This document shows positions 1-6,836 of a stretch of DNA of 21,900 nucleotides, piece by piece; position 1 is the stretch's first letter, and each line of letters begins with the position of its first letter. The notes below the pieces were generated by a model. The model had not been told where the DNA came from. It saw nothing but the letters and a program-made list of their open reading frames with translations, and ran no database searches. Position numbers and translations under genes: made by a program. The stretch is taken from positions 1-21,900 of the forward strand of contig JBHJOH010000233.1 in NCBI GenBank assembly GCA_050329955.1, given 5' to 3'. Source of the stretch: JAOUGY01 sp050329955 (GTDB taxonomy: Bacteria; Actinomycetota; Acidimicrobiia; Spongiisociales; ZC4RG35).

Positions 1-632
1 CCCACCTGCACTGGGATCACTGCCTGGCGCTTCCGTTCTTCAGCCCGCTCTACGACCCGGCCAACCGGTTCGACTTCTACGGCCGCGAGGTGGGCCACAT
101 GGACATCGAGGAGGCGATCGACCGGGTGATGCGCCCGCCGTGGTTCCCGGTGAACTTCCGATCCACTCCGGCCACCAAGCGGTTCCACCACATCGCCGAT
201 GGGTCCGAGTTCGAGATCGACGACGTCCGGATCGAAGCGGTCGGTCTGCACCATCCCGACGGGGTTGCCGGGTACCGCATCACCTGGAACGGGGCGACCC
301 TGGTGATCGCCACCGATGTGGAGCACGGGGTGCCCGAGAGCGATCGGGCGCTGCTCGAGCTCGCCGCCGGAGCCGATGTGCTCTTCTACGACGCCCAGTA
401 CCTGCCCCAGGAGTACCTGGAACGAAAGGTGGGGTGGGGTCATTCCACCTGGGAACAGGCGGCGGCGTTGGCGGAGGCTGCCGGAGTGGGATCGTTGGTG
501 TTGACCAGCCACGACCCTCTTCGGAGCGACCGCGAGATCGACGAGCTGGTGGCCCGGGCCCGGGAACGATTCCCGAGGACGGAGGCGGCAACCGAGGGAA
601 CCTCGATCCGGGTGGCGCCCCCGATCAGTTGA
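1..632 (+). CDS. MBL-fold metallo-hydrolase, 5' end outside window
   Basis: The reading frame is open from base 3 and ends at TGA 630-632; the N-terminus lies outside the window. The first visible residues are HLHWDH, the HxHxDH zinc-binding motif of metallo-beta-lactamase-fold hydrolases. Further candidate metal ligands follow in order: the Asp of ATDVEHG, the His of GWGHST and the His of TSHDP near the C-terminus. The mid-region AGYRITWNGATLVIATD resembles the RNase Z/PhnP-like branch, in which the enzyme hydrolyses phosphodiester or related bonds. About 209 residues are visible. An ATG at 90 is in frame but lies after the HxHxDH motif, so it cannot be the true start. The stop overlaps the end of the convergent dioxygenase gene by 8 bases. 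The substrate cannot be inferred. Confidence 0.85.
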   Translation, partial: HLHWDHCLALPFFSPLYDPANRFDFYGREVGHMDIEEAIDRVMRPPWFPVNFRSTPATKRFHHIADGSEFEIDDVRIEAVGLHHPDGVAGYRITWNGATLVIATDVEHGVPESDRALLELAAGADVLFYDAQYLPQEYLERKVGWGHSTWEQAAALAEAAGVGSLVLTSHDPLRSDREIDELVARARERFPRTEAATEGTSIRVAPPIS

Positions 633-1437
633 ACTGCACGGATCGCTTGCTGAGACCGAACCAGAACCCGTCGATGACGGTCCGGCCGGCAGCACCGTCG
701 GCGGCGGCCCCGAGCGTCACGAACAGGGGGGCGAAGTGTTCCCTCCGGGGATGGGCCAGGAAGGCGGCCGGTGCGGTCCGCTGGAAGTCCATCAGGTCGT
801 CGATCTCGCCGCTGTCGACGGCCTCCGCCAGCCAGTGGTCGAACTCGGTCGACCACGCCGGCGGGGGAGCGTAGGCGGGCTGATCCATCCGCACCTCCCG
901 CAGGTTGTGGGTGGCGAACCCACTGCCGATGATGAGAACCCCCTGGTCGCGCAACGGCGCCAGCCGGCGGCCCACTTCGAAGAGAGTGGTGGGATCGAGG
1001 GTGGGCATCGAGATCTGCAGCACTGGCACGTCGGCGTAGGGATACATTTCCTTGAGCGGTACGTAGGCGCCGTGGTCGAGGCCCCGGGCCGGGTCGTCGT
1101 GCACCGGATGTTCACGTGTCGACAGCATCGACCTGACCTGCGCCGCCAGTTCGGGAGCACCCGGGGCGGCATACTCGACCTCGTAGTAGCGCTGGGCGAA
1201 GCCCCAGAAGTCGTAGAACAGCGGCACCGTGGTGGTGGCACCGAAGGTGAGTGGTGCCTCCTCCCAGTGGGCCGAGACCATGAGGACGGCGCTGGGCTTG
1301 GGCATCGCTGCCGACCATTCGGCCAACTCCCCGGTCCAGATGTCGTCATCAGCCAGGGGAGGGGCGCCGTGGCTCAGGAAGATGGCGGGCATCCGCTGGT
1401 CGCTGAACTCGGGTGTCGGTTCGACGTGTTCGCGCAT
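625..1437 (-). CDS. DODA-type class III extradiol ring-cleavage dioxygenase
   Basis: A 270-residue protein of the LigB/DODA superfamily (YgiD-like 4,5-DOPA dioxygenase family). These are cytoplasmic, non-haem-metal enzymes that cleave catechol-type rings. Visible signature elements are FLSHGAPP (His23), VSAHWEE (His57), GLDHGAYVPL (His122) and IGSGFATHNLRE (His177), matching the family's conserved histidines. The ATG at 1437 is chosen because a good minus-strand promoter (TTGTCA, 17 nt, TATAGT) ends 7 nt before it, predicting a leaderless mRNA. A longer frame from TTG 1473 would begin inside the -35 hexamer. ATG 1392, just before the conserved PAIFLSHG, is another possibility. It lies downstream of and on the same strand as the LysR gene. 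The natural substrate is unknown. Confidence 0.87.
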   Translation of the reverse strand: MREHVEPTPEFSDQRMPAIFLSHGAPPLADDDIWTGELAEWSAAMPKPSAVLMVSAHWEEAPLTFGATTTVPLFYDFWGFAQRYYEVEYAAPGAPELAAQVRSMLSTREHPVHDDPARGLDHGAYVPLKEMYPYADVPVLQISMPTLDPTTLFEVGRRLAPLRDQGVLIIGSGFATHNLREVRMDQPAYAPPPAWSTEFDHWLAEAVDSGEIDDLMDFQRTAPAAFLAHPRREHFAPLFVTLGAAADGAAGRTVIDGFWFGLSKRSVQFN

Positions 1438-1444
1438 GACCGAG

Positions 1445-1483
1445 ACTATATCTGCCTGCGCAACAATTGACAAGGCAGATAGT
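1445..1483 (-). promoter_or_regulatory. Leaderless promoter with overlapping inverted-repeat operator
   Basis: Read on the minus strand, -35 TTGTCA (1473-1468), a 17-nt spacer and -10 TATAGT (1450-1445) form a near-consensus housekeeping promoter. Seven nucleotides separate the -10 box from ATG 1437, so transcription probably begins at or next to the start codon. Perfect 8-bp arms TATCTGCC (1449-1456) and GGCAGATA (1474-1481) with a 17-nt spacer lie on either side of the -35 box and overlap the -10 box, a position suited to repression. The cognate regulator is unknown; the adjacent LysR protein is one candidate. Confidence 0.65.
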
Positions 1484-1488
1484 TGAAA

Positions 1489-2406
1489 TCACGTCGGGCG
1501 GCGTCGAGCCCGCACCATTCGCAGGAATCGGACGGCATCCGGGTCATTGCCTGTCTGCTGCCAGACCGCCCGGAATTGGCGGGTGAGATCGAGTTCGGCC
1601 ACCGCTACCTCCACCAGCGTGCCCGTCGCCAGTTCCGAGATGACCGCCAGCTCGCTGATGACGATGGCGCCCCCGGAGGCGGTGGCGGTCTTGAGTGCCG
1701 TGGTCGACGCCAGCACCGCGGTGGGCGCGGTTGGTGTCAACCCGGCGCGGGCCAGCGCCTCCTCGAACGCCTCCCGGGTACCCGAACCCTGTTCGCGCAA
1801 CATGAGGGGAGTCTCCGCCAGTTCCTCCGGTCGGAGCGGCTTACGGCGTTTCGCCCAGCGATGCGATGGTCCCACCACAACGATGAGGCGGTCGCCCCCC
1901 ACCACCGCACTCTGGAGACCGGTGAAGTGGCGCGGCGACTCCACGAACCCGAGTTGCACCCGCCCGGCCGCCACCGCCTCGGCCACCGCCACCGAGTTTC
2001 CCACCGAGAGGTCCACCTGCGGGCCCCCTGCCGCCCGATGGTCCTGAAGCCAGGCCGGTAGCACGTACTCGGCCACCGTAAGACTGGCCATGATCCGCAA
2101 GGGACGCCGCTCCGTCGACGACCGCAGGGCGGAGACGCCGACGTCGAGTTGATCGACCGATGCCAGCACCGAACGCGCCCACTCGGCCACCGCCTGGCCC
2201 TCCACAGTGGGGGCCGATCCGCCGGGGCCGCGGTGCAACAGGGCAACACCCAGCTTCCGCTCCAGTCGTCGCAGGCGCTCGGTGGCCGAAGGTTGGGACA
2301 GGTGGTGGTGGCGGGGGGCCGCCGAGATGCTGCCCAGCCGGCAGGTGTCGACGAACAGCTCGAGACCGATCAGGTCGTCGATCAGCACGGGAAGGCGGCG
2401 GTGCAT
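1489..2406 (-). CDS. LysR-family regulator, CysL/YeiE-like
   Basis: A 305-residue LysR-type transcriptional regulator. The winged HTH lies near residues 11-70 and includes the typical stretch SQPSATERLRRLERKLG. The effector domain begins near residue 100 with LRIMASLTVAEYVLPAWL, and REQGSGTREAFEEAL (about 204-218) is characteristic of the CysL/YeiE branch that binds small anions or sulfur metabolites. It is divergent from a YeiH-family membrane protein gene, the same pairing as yeiE-yeiH in Escherichia coli, so it probably controls that transporter. The start at ATG 2406 has no obvious ribosome-binding site; an in-frame GTG at 2388 is an alternative nearer the HTH. The gene ends 51 bases before the dioxygenase start, which has its own promoter. 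Confidence 0.88.
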   Translation of the reverse strand: MHRRLPVLIDDLIGLELFVDTCRLGSISAAPRHHHLSQPSATERLRRLERKLGVALLHRGPGGSAPTVEGQAVAEWARSVLASVDQLDVGVSALRSSTERRPLRIMASLTVAEYVLPAWLQDHRAAGGPQVDLSVGNSVAVAEAVAAGRVQLGFVESPRHFTGLQSAVVGGDRLIVVVGPSHRWAKRRKPLRPEELAETPLMLREQGSGTREAFEEALARAGLTPTAPTAVLASTTALKTATASGGAIVISELAVISELATGTLVEVAVAELDLTRQFRAVWQQTGNDPDAVRFLRMVRARRRPT

Positions 2407-2480
2407 GTCATCGGCATAGCCTATGGCCTCTCGGAAGTATCGGGATTCGATCGGGGCTCTGGCGGACGCATGCTGATCGC
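2407..2480. promoter_or_regulatory. Divergent LysR/yeiH intergenic region
   Basis: These 74 bases separate the divergent LysR and YeiH-family genes and should hold both promoters. The only symmetry seen is CATAG-C-CTATG (2415-2425), a possible LysR half-site pair next to the LysR start. No near-consensus promoter was recognised on either strand. Confidence 0.35.
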
Positions 2481-3476
2481 ATGGTTCCCACCGTCACGAA
2501 ACAGCGCACCTGGCCCGCTCTCATCGCCGGCCTGGCCGTGGCGGCGGCGGTGGCGTCGGCTGCCATCGCCATCCACCGTCGGTGGCCCACCGTGTCCCCC
2601 CACGTCGTGGCGGTGGCGGCGGGCATCGGCCTGGCCAACCTCTGGCCATCGATCCCGAGACTGGAACCGGGTCTGGCGGTATCGGGACGGACCGTCCTCC
2701 GCATGGGGGTGGTGCTGATGGGCGTGCGACTGTCGGTCTCCGATCTGGCCGCGTTGGGAGTGGGCGCCATCGCCTCGACGGTGGCGGTGGTCGCCCTCAC
2801 CTTCGTCGGCATCCGTGCCCTGGGCCGCCTCCTCGGCCTCGATCCGGGACTCTCGTTGCTGGTGGCGGTGGGCTTTTCGATCTGCGGCGCATCGGCCATC
2901 GCCGCCGCCCGTCCGCTCAGCACCGCCTCCGACGAGGAGGCCGGATATGCGGTCGGGCTGGTCACCATCTGTGGCACCCTGGCCATCTGGATCCTGCCGA
3001 TGGTGGGGCGCAGCCTCGGGATGACGGATGCCGACTTCGGACTGTGGGTGGGTGCCTCGGTGCACGACGTGGGTCAGGTGGTGGCTGCCGCCTCCACCCA
3101 GGGCGATGCCGCCACCGAGTCGGCGGTGATGGTCAAGCTGGCCAGGGTTTCGATGCTCGCTCCGCTGCTGGCACTGCTCGCACTCGGCCGTGGCCGCCCG
3201 GCCGCTTCCACAGGTGCCCGCCGCCCGCTCGTGCCCTGGTTCGTGGCCCTGTTCCTGGCCGCGGTGAGCCTGCGATCCCTCGGGCTCATCCCGGTCGCTG
3301 CCCACGCCCCAATTCGATCGGTCGAGGCCTGGCTCCTCGCCATGGGCATGGTCGGTCTCGGAAGTCAGGTCCGCATGGCCAGACTCGCCACCCTCGGTGC
3401 CCGGCCGTTGCTGCTGGGGCTCGCCGGGTGGGTGCTCGTTGCTGGGGCCGCCTGGGTGGCGTTCGTGGCGATGTGA
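2481..3476 (+). CDS. yeiH: YeiH/UPF0324 family membrane protein, putative sulfate exporter
   Basis: A 331-residue, strongly hydrophobic protein of the UPF0324 (YeiH) family, annotated in databases as putative sulfate exporters; function is not firmly established. Family hallmarks seen are RMGVVLMGVRLSVSDL (about 74-89), GFSICGASAIAAARP (about 131-145) and LWVGASVHDVGQVVAAAS (about 188-205). Around ten membrane segments are expected. The start is placed at ATG 2481 because the open frame further upstream runs through the LysR gene in antisense and reads as low-complexity shadow sequence; no strong ribosome-binding site is visible. The divergent CysL/YeiE-type LysR gene is probably its regulator. 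It converges on the first FAD/GcvT oxidase gene, with a hairpin between the two stops. Confidence 0.85.
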   Translation: MVPTVTKQRTWPALIAGLAVAAAVASAAIAIHRRWPTVSPHVVAVAAGIGLANLWPSIPRLEPGLAVSGRTVLRMGVVLMGVRLSVSDLAALGVGAIASTVAVVALTFVGIRALGRLLGLDPGLSLLVAVGFSICGASAIAAARPLSTASDEEAGYAVGLVTICGTLAIWILPMVGRSLGMTDADFGLWVGASVHDVGQVVAAASTQGDAATESAVMVKLARVSMLAPLLALLALGRGRPAASTGARRPLVPWFVALFLAAVSLRSLGLIPVAAHAPIRSVEAWLLAMGMVGLGSQVRMARLATLGARPLLLGLAGWVLVAGAAWVAFVAM

Positions 3477-3497
3477 GTCCGCTGGTGGCTCACCCCG

Positions 3498-3525
3498 CGA
3501 CCCCCCGGTGCCGGAAGTGGGGTCG
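3498..3525. terminator. Hairpin between convergent genes
   Basis: A perfect 7-bp inverted repeat, CGACCCC (3498-3504) and GGGGTCG (3519-3525), with a 14-nt GC-rich loop fills the 49-base gap between the yeiH stop and the oxidase stop. Its position suggests a bidirectional terminator. There is no T-tract, as is common in high-GC actinobacteria. Confidence 0.45.
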
Positions 3526-5973
3526 TCACCGGGTCCGGGGTGGCCGGAACGGTTTGAGCGACGCCGTCGCCGGGATGGCCACGCCCGCCACCTCGATCGC
3601 CCATTCTCCAGCGGCGAGGTAATCGGCGCTGACCCCCGTGTCGGCTACCACGTAGCCCATGGCCAGGCATCGGTCCTGGGTGTAGCTCCACATCCCTGAG
3701 GTCGTGCGGCCAACCATGACACCGCCGCGCAGGATCGGCTCGTCGTGATAGAGGAGGGTGTCGGGGTCCTCCAACCGGAACTGGACCAGTCTCGTGGTGC
3801 GGGGCTGGTCCCGGATCGCCTCCAACGCCTCCCGTCCGATGAACCCGCCGGGTTTGTCCCAGGCGACCGCGAACCCCAGGCCGGCCGCCAGCGGATCGTC
3901 GACGTCGGAGATGTCGTGTCCCCAGTGCCGGTACCCCGACTCCAACCGGAGCGAGTTCATGGCGTGGTAGCCGGCGTGGCGCAGACCGAACGGTTCGCCT
4001 GCCGCCACGATGGCGTCGTACAGCTCGACTGCGCGCTCGTAGGGCACGTACAGCTCCCAGCCCACCTCGCCGACGTAGCTCACCCGGAGTGCCAGCGTCT
4101 CGACACCGGCCAACTCGATGGTTCGGGCGGTGCCGAAGGGATGGGTGGCGTCGTCGAGCCCGGCTGAGGTGAGCGTCGACAACAGCCCCCGGGCGTTCGG
4201 GCCCATCACGCCGACGATGGCCGTCGCCTCGGTGATGTCGGCGATGTTCACCTGACGCCCGCGGGCGTGCCGACGGAGCCGCGCCCAATCGCGGGTGCGG
4301 CTGGCAGCTGCAGTCACCACCATGAACCGGTCGTCGGACAGGCGGGTGACGGTCAGGTCCGCCTCGATGCCGCCGCCCTCGTTGAGCCACTGGGTGTACA
4401 CCACCCGACCCGGCTCGACGTCGACCAGGTTGGCGCTGAGATGATCGAGGAGGGCGCATGCGTCCGGACCCTCCACCGAGAAGGTGGCGAACGAGGTCTG
4501 GTCGAAGAGGCCCACCGCCTGGCGGACCGCCTGGCACTCGACGCCACACGCTTCGAACCAGTTCTGTTTGCCATAGGAGTACTCGTACTGGCGCGCCTGG
4601 CCGTCGAGGGCGTACCAGTTGGGTCGTTCCCACCCGGCGGTCGCGCCGAACACGGCTCCGACGTCGTCGAGTCGGCGGTGGAGCGGCGAGGTGATGACAC
4701 CCCGAGCGCTCTCGTACTGTCGGAACGGCCAGTGCATGGCGTAGAGAAGCCCGAGGCTCTCGGATATGCGGTCGGCCAGGAACGCCGGCTCCGACTCGAA
4801 TCGGAAGGTGCGGCGGATGTCGACCGACCACAGGTCCATGGGCGGGCGGCCGTCGATGATCCAGTCGGCCAACGCCCAGCCAACCCCACCGGCCGACTGG
4901 ATGCCGACCGAGTTGAACCCGGCGCCGACGAAGCAACGGTCGAGTTCGGGCGCCTCTCCGAGGTGATACACCCCGTCAGGCGTGAAGGCCTCGGGCCCGT
5001 TGAAGAACAGTTGCAAACCCACTTCGCCCAGCGCCGGCACCCGGTGGACGGCCCTCTCGAAGATGGGGCCCACGTGATCCCAGTCCTCGGGCAGGGTGCC
5101 GAAGGTGAAGTCGCGGGGAATGCCGTCGAGGCGCCAGATCTTTCCGCGGGGCTCGAAGAAGCCGGCCATGATCTTGCCGGTCTCCTCCTTGAAGTAGGTG
5201 TATCCACCCGGGTCGCGCACCGTGGGTGTACCCGTCGTGAGACCCTCGATCGGCTCGGTGACGATGTAGAAGTGCTCGCACGCCTGCAGCGGCACGTTCA
5301 CTCCGGCGGTGGCGGCGAGCTGGCGGGTCCACATGCCACCGCACAGCACCACCGTTTCGGCCTCGATCGGCCCCAGTTCGGTCTCGACCCCGGTGGCGCG
5401 GTCGCCTTCGGTGCGGATGCCGGTGACGGCCACCTCCTCGAATATGCGGGCGCCCCGATCCTTGGCGCCCTTGGCGAGTGCCATGGTGGCGTCGACCGGA
5501 CTCACCACGCCGTCGCGGGGGATGTAGGCAGCACCCACCAGGTCGTCGATGTTGAGGAGCGGCCACATCTCGGCCACCTCATCGAAGTCGAGGACGCGCG
5601 CTTCCACGCCCACCGTCCTGGCCATCGACAATCCCCGCAGGATCTCTTCCCAGCGTTCCTGGTCGGAGGCGACCGAGATCGACCCGGGCGTGCGATAGCC
5701 GGTGGCCTGCCCGGTCTCGGCCTCGAGCCGCTCGAACAGCTGGGCCGAATAGGTGGCGATCCGGGTGAGGCTGTGGCTCGATTTGAGCTGGGACACCAAC
5801 CCGGCGGCATGCCAGGTCGTCCCCCCGGTGAGTCGTCCCTGCTCGAGCAGCACCACGTCGGTGACTCCCCGCAGTGTGAGGTGGTACGCCACGCTGCACC
5901 CCGCGATGCCGCCGCCCACCACCACGACCTGTGCCCTGCTCGGTAGTTGCCGGGTCCCGCTGTCCGTCGTCAC
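3526..5973 (-). CDS. FAD-dependent dimethylglycine/sarcosine dehydrogenase-like oxidase with GcvT domain (copy 1)
   Basis: An 815-residue two-domain enzyme. The N-terminal half is a DAO-type FAD oxidoreductase with dinucleotide-binding motif VVVVGGGIAGCSVAYHL (about 16-32) and GTTWHAAGL, whose His55 corresponds to the histidine that covalently binds FAD in dimethylglycine dehydrogenase. The C-terminal half, from about residue 440, is GcvT/aminomethyltransferase-like, including VGVMGPNARGLL and LRVSYVGEVGWELYVP; it would pass the formaldehyde-level carbon to tetrahydrofolate. The likely reaction is oxidative N-demethylation of dimethylglycine, sarcosine or a related methylamine. GTG 5973 is chosen because AGGAGG (5983-5978) precedes it; the longer frame to 6009 would place that site inside the coding region. 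It is divergent from the IclR gene. The exact substrate cannot be read from sequence. Confidence 0.86.
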   Translation of the reverse strand: MTTDSGTRQLPSRAQVVVVGGGIAGCSVAYHLTLRGVTDVVLLEQGRLTGGTTWHAAGLVSQLKSSHSLTRIATYSAQLFERLEAETGQATGYRTPGSISVASDQERWEEILRGLSMARTVGVEARVLDFDEVAEMWPLLNIDDLVGAAYIPRDGVVSPVDATMALAKGAKDRGARIFEEVAVTGIRTEGDRATGVETELGPIEAETVVLCGGMWTRQLAATAGVNVPLQACEHFYIVTEPIEGLTTGTPTVRDPGGYTYFKEETGKIMAGFFEPRGKIWRLDGIPRDFTFGTLPEDWDHVGPIFERAVHRVPALGEVGLQLFFNGPEAFTPDGVYHLGEAPELDRCFVGAGFNSVGIQSAGGVGWALADWIIDGRPPMDLWSVDIRRTFRFESEPAFLADRISESLGLLYAMHWPFRQYESARGVITSPLHRRLDDVGAVFGATAGWERPNWYALDGQARQYEYSYGKQNWFEACGVECQAVRQAVGLFDQTSFATFSVEGPDACALLDHLSANLVDVEPGRVVYTQWLNEGGGIEADLTVTRLSDDRFMVVTAAASRTRDWARLRRHARGRQVNIADITEATAIVGVMGPNARGLLSTLTSAGLDDATHPFGTARTIELAGVETLALRVSYVGEVGWELYVPYERAVELYDAIVAAGEPFGLRHAGYHAMNSLRLESGYRHWGHDISDVDDPLAAGLGFAVAWDKPGGFIGREALEAIRDQPRTTRLVQFRLEDPDTLLYHDEPILRGGVMVGRTTSGMWSYTQDRCLAMGYVVADTGVSADYLAAGEWAIEVAGVAIPATASLKPFRPPRTR

Positions 5974-6087
5974 GTGCCCTCCTCGTTCCACTGGGCGTGG
6001 TTGTTCCATTGAGCGAAACGTTCTACTCTGTGAAATGCTCTGATCGGCGGCTGGAGGTCAGCGGCCAATGACCAAACACTGCACCCC
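5974..6087. promoter_or_regulatory. Divergent oxidase/IclR control region with three GTTCYAY repeats
   Basis: This 114-base gap lies between the divergent FAD/GcvT oxidase and IclR genes. It contains three direct copies of GTTCYAY on the plus strand at 5985-5991, 6003-6009 and 6020-6026, spaced 18 and 17 nt. The first two are part of a longer near-repeat (5985-5997 and 6003-6015, 11 of 13 bases identical). A 6-bp palindrome AACGTT sits at 6017-6022. This is a plausible binding array for the neighbouring IclR regulator. No near-consensus promoter was recognised. Confidence 0.45.
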
Positions 6088-6831
6088 ATGCAATCCATCT
6101 CCCGCACCTTCGCCATCCTTCGATCCCTCGCCGAGCACGGCGGGAGCGCCCAGGTGGGCGAGGTGGCCTCGTCGACCGGTCTTCCCAAGTCCACGGTGAG
6201 TCGTCTGCTGGTGGCACTGGCGGACGAGCGCATGGTCGAGCGTCTCGACGACTCGGGCCGCTACGGCATCGGACCCGGCCTGGCGGCGTTGACGGGCAAC
6301 GTCTCGATGGTGGGCACCATCCGTGAAGTGTGCCGTCCGTACCTGCGTGATCTGGTGGAGCAGACGGGCGAGGCCGCCGGTCTCAGTGTGCCGGACGGGC
6401 CGCTGGCCTCCATGTATGTCGATCACGTGGCCAGCCCGGGAGACGTCGTGACCCGCGACTGGACCGGACTGCGGTTCCCCTATCACACCGTGGCGGGGGG
6501 CTACGCCCTCATGTCCACCTGGAGTGACGAACGGATCGCCGACTACACCGCCGCCGGTCTGGAGGCGTTCACCGAGGTCACCGAGACCACACCTGCCGGA
6601 GTGACCCGCCGGATCGGCTCCGCCCGCCGCCATGGGTGGGTGTGGACCCTGGGCGACTTCTCGACCGACATCAACGGGGTGGGAAGCGCTGTGATCGACT
6701 CCGACGGAACCGCCGTGGCGGCGATCTCGGTGTACGGCCCCTCCTACCGCTTCCCCGACGATCGGGACCGGGTGGGGCGGTTGGTGCTGTCGGCCGCCCA
6801 CGCCGTCACCCGGCGCCTCCGGGGGGAGTGA
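6088..6831 (+). CDS. IclR-family transcriptional regulator
   Basis: A 247-residue IclR-type regulator. The N-terminal winged HTH (about 1-60) begins MQSISRTFAILRSLAEHGG and includes SSTGLPKSTVSRLLVALADE, followed by the wing and RYGIGPGLAALTG. The IclR effector domain fills the rest, with VDHVASPG and a C-terminal AAISVYGPSYRF segment of the kind that closes the ligand pocket. It is divergent from oxidase copy 1 and its stop lies 5 bases from the convergent MttB-family gene stop. It sits in the middle of the methylated-amine cluster, so it is the probable local regulator, responding to a pathway substrate or intermediate. No clear ribosome-binding site precedes ATG 6088. Confidence 0.9.
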   Translation: MQSISRTFAILRSLAEHGGSAQVGEVASSTGLPKSTVSRLLVALADERMVERLDDSGRYGIGPGLAALTGNVSMVGTIREVCRPYLRDLVEQTGEAAGLSVPDGPLASMYVDHVASPGDVVTRDWTGLRFPYHTVAGGYALMSTWSDERIADYTAAGLEAFTEVTETTPAGVTRRIGSARRHGWVWTLGDFSTDINGVGSAVIDSDGTAVAAISVYGPSYRFPDDRDRVGRLVLSAAHAVTRRLRGE

Positions 6832-6836
6832 ACGGC

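Noticed and set aside
1438..1473. TTG start at 1473 for the dioxygenase
   Set aside because: The TTG is the first part of the -35 hexamer and the 12 added residues lie within the promoter; ATG 1437 fits the family N-terminus better.
2160..2480. N-terminal extension of the yeiH frame
   Set aside because: It runs antisense through the LysR gene and reads as Pro/Gly/Arg-rich filler; ATG 2481 gives the normal family length and N-terminus.
4267..5946. 559-codon plus-strand frame opposite oxidase copy 1
   Set aside because: Shadow of the minus-strand coding sequence; no domain, no ribosome-binding site, His/Gly/Arg-rich composition.
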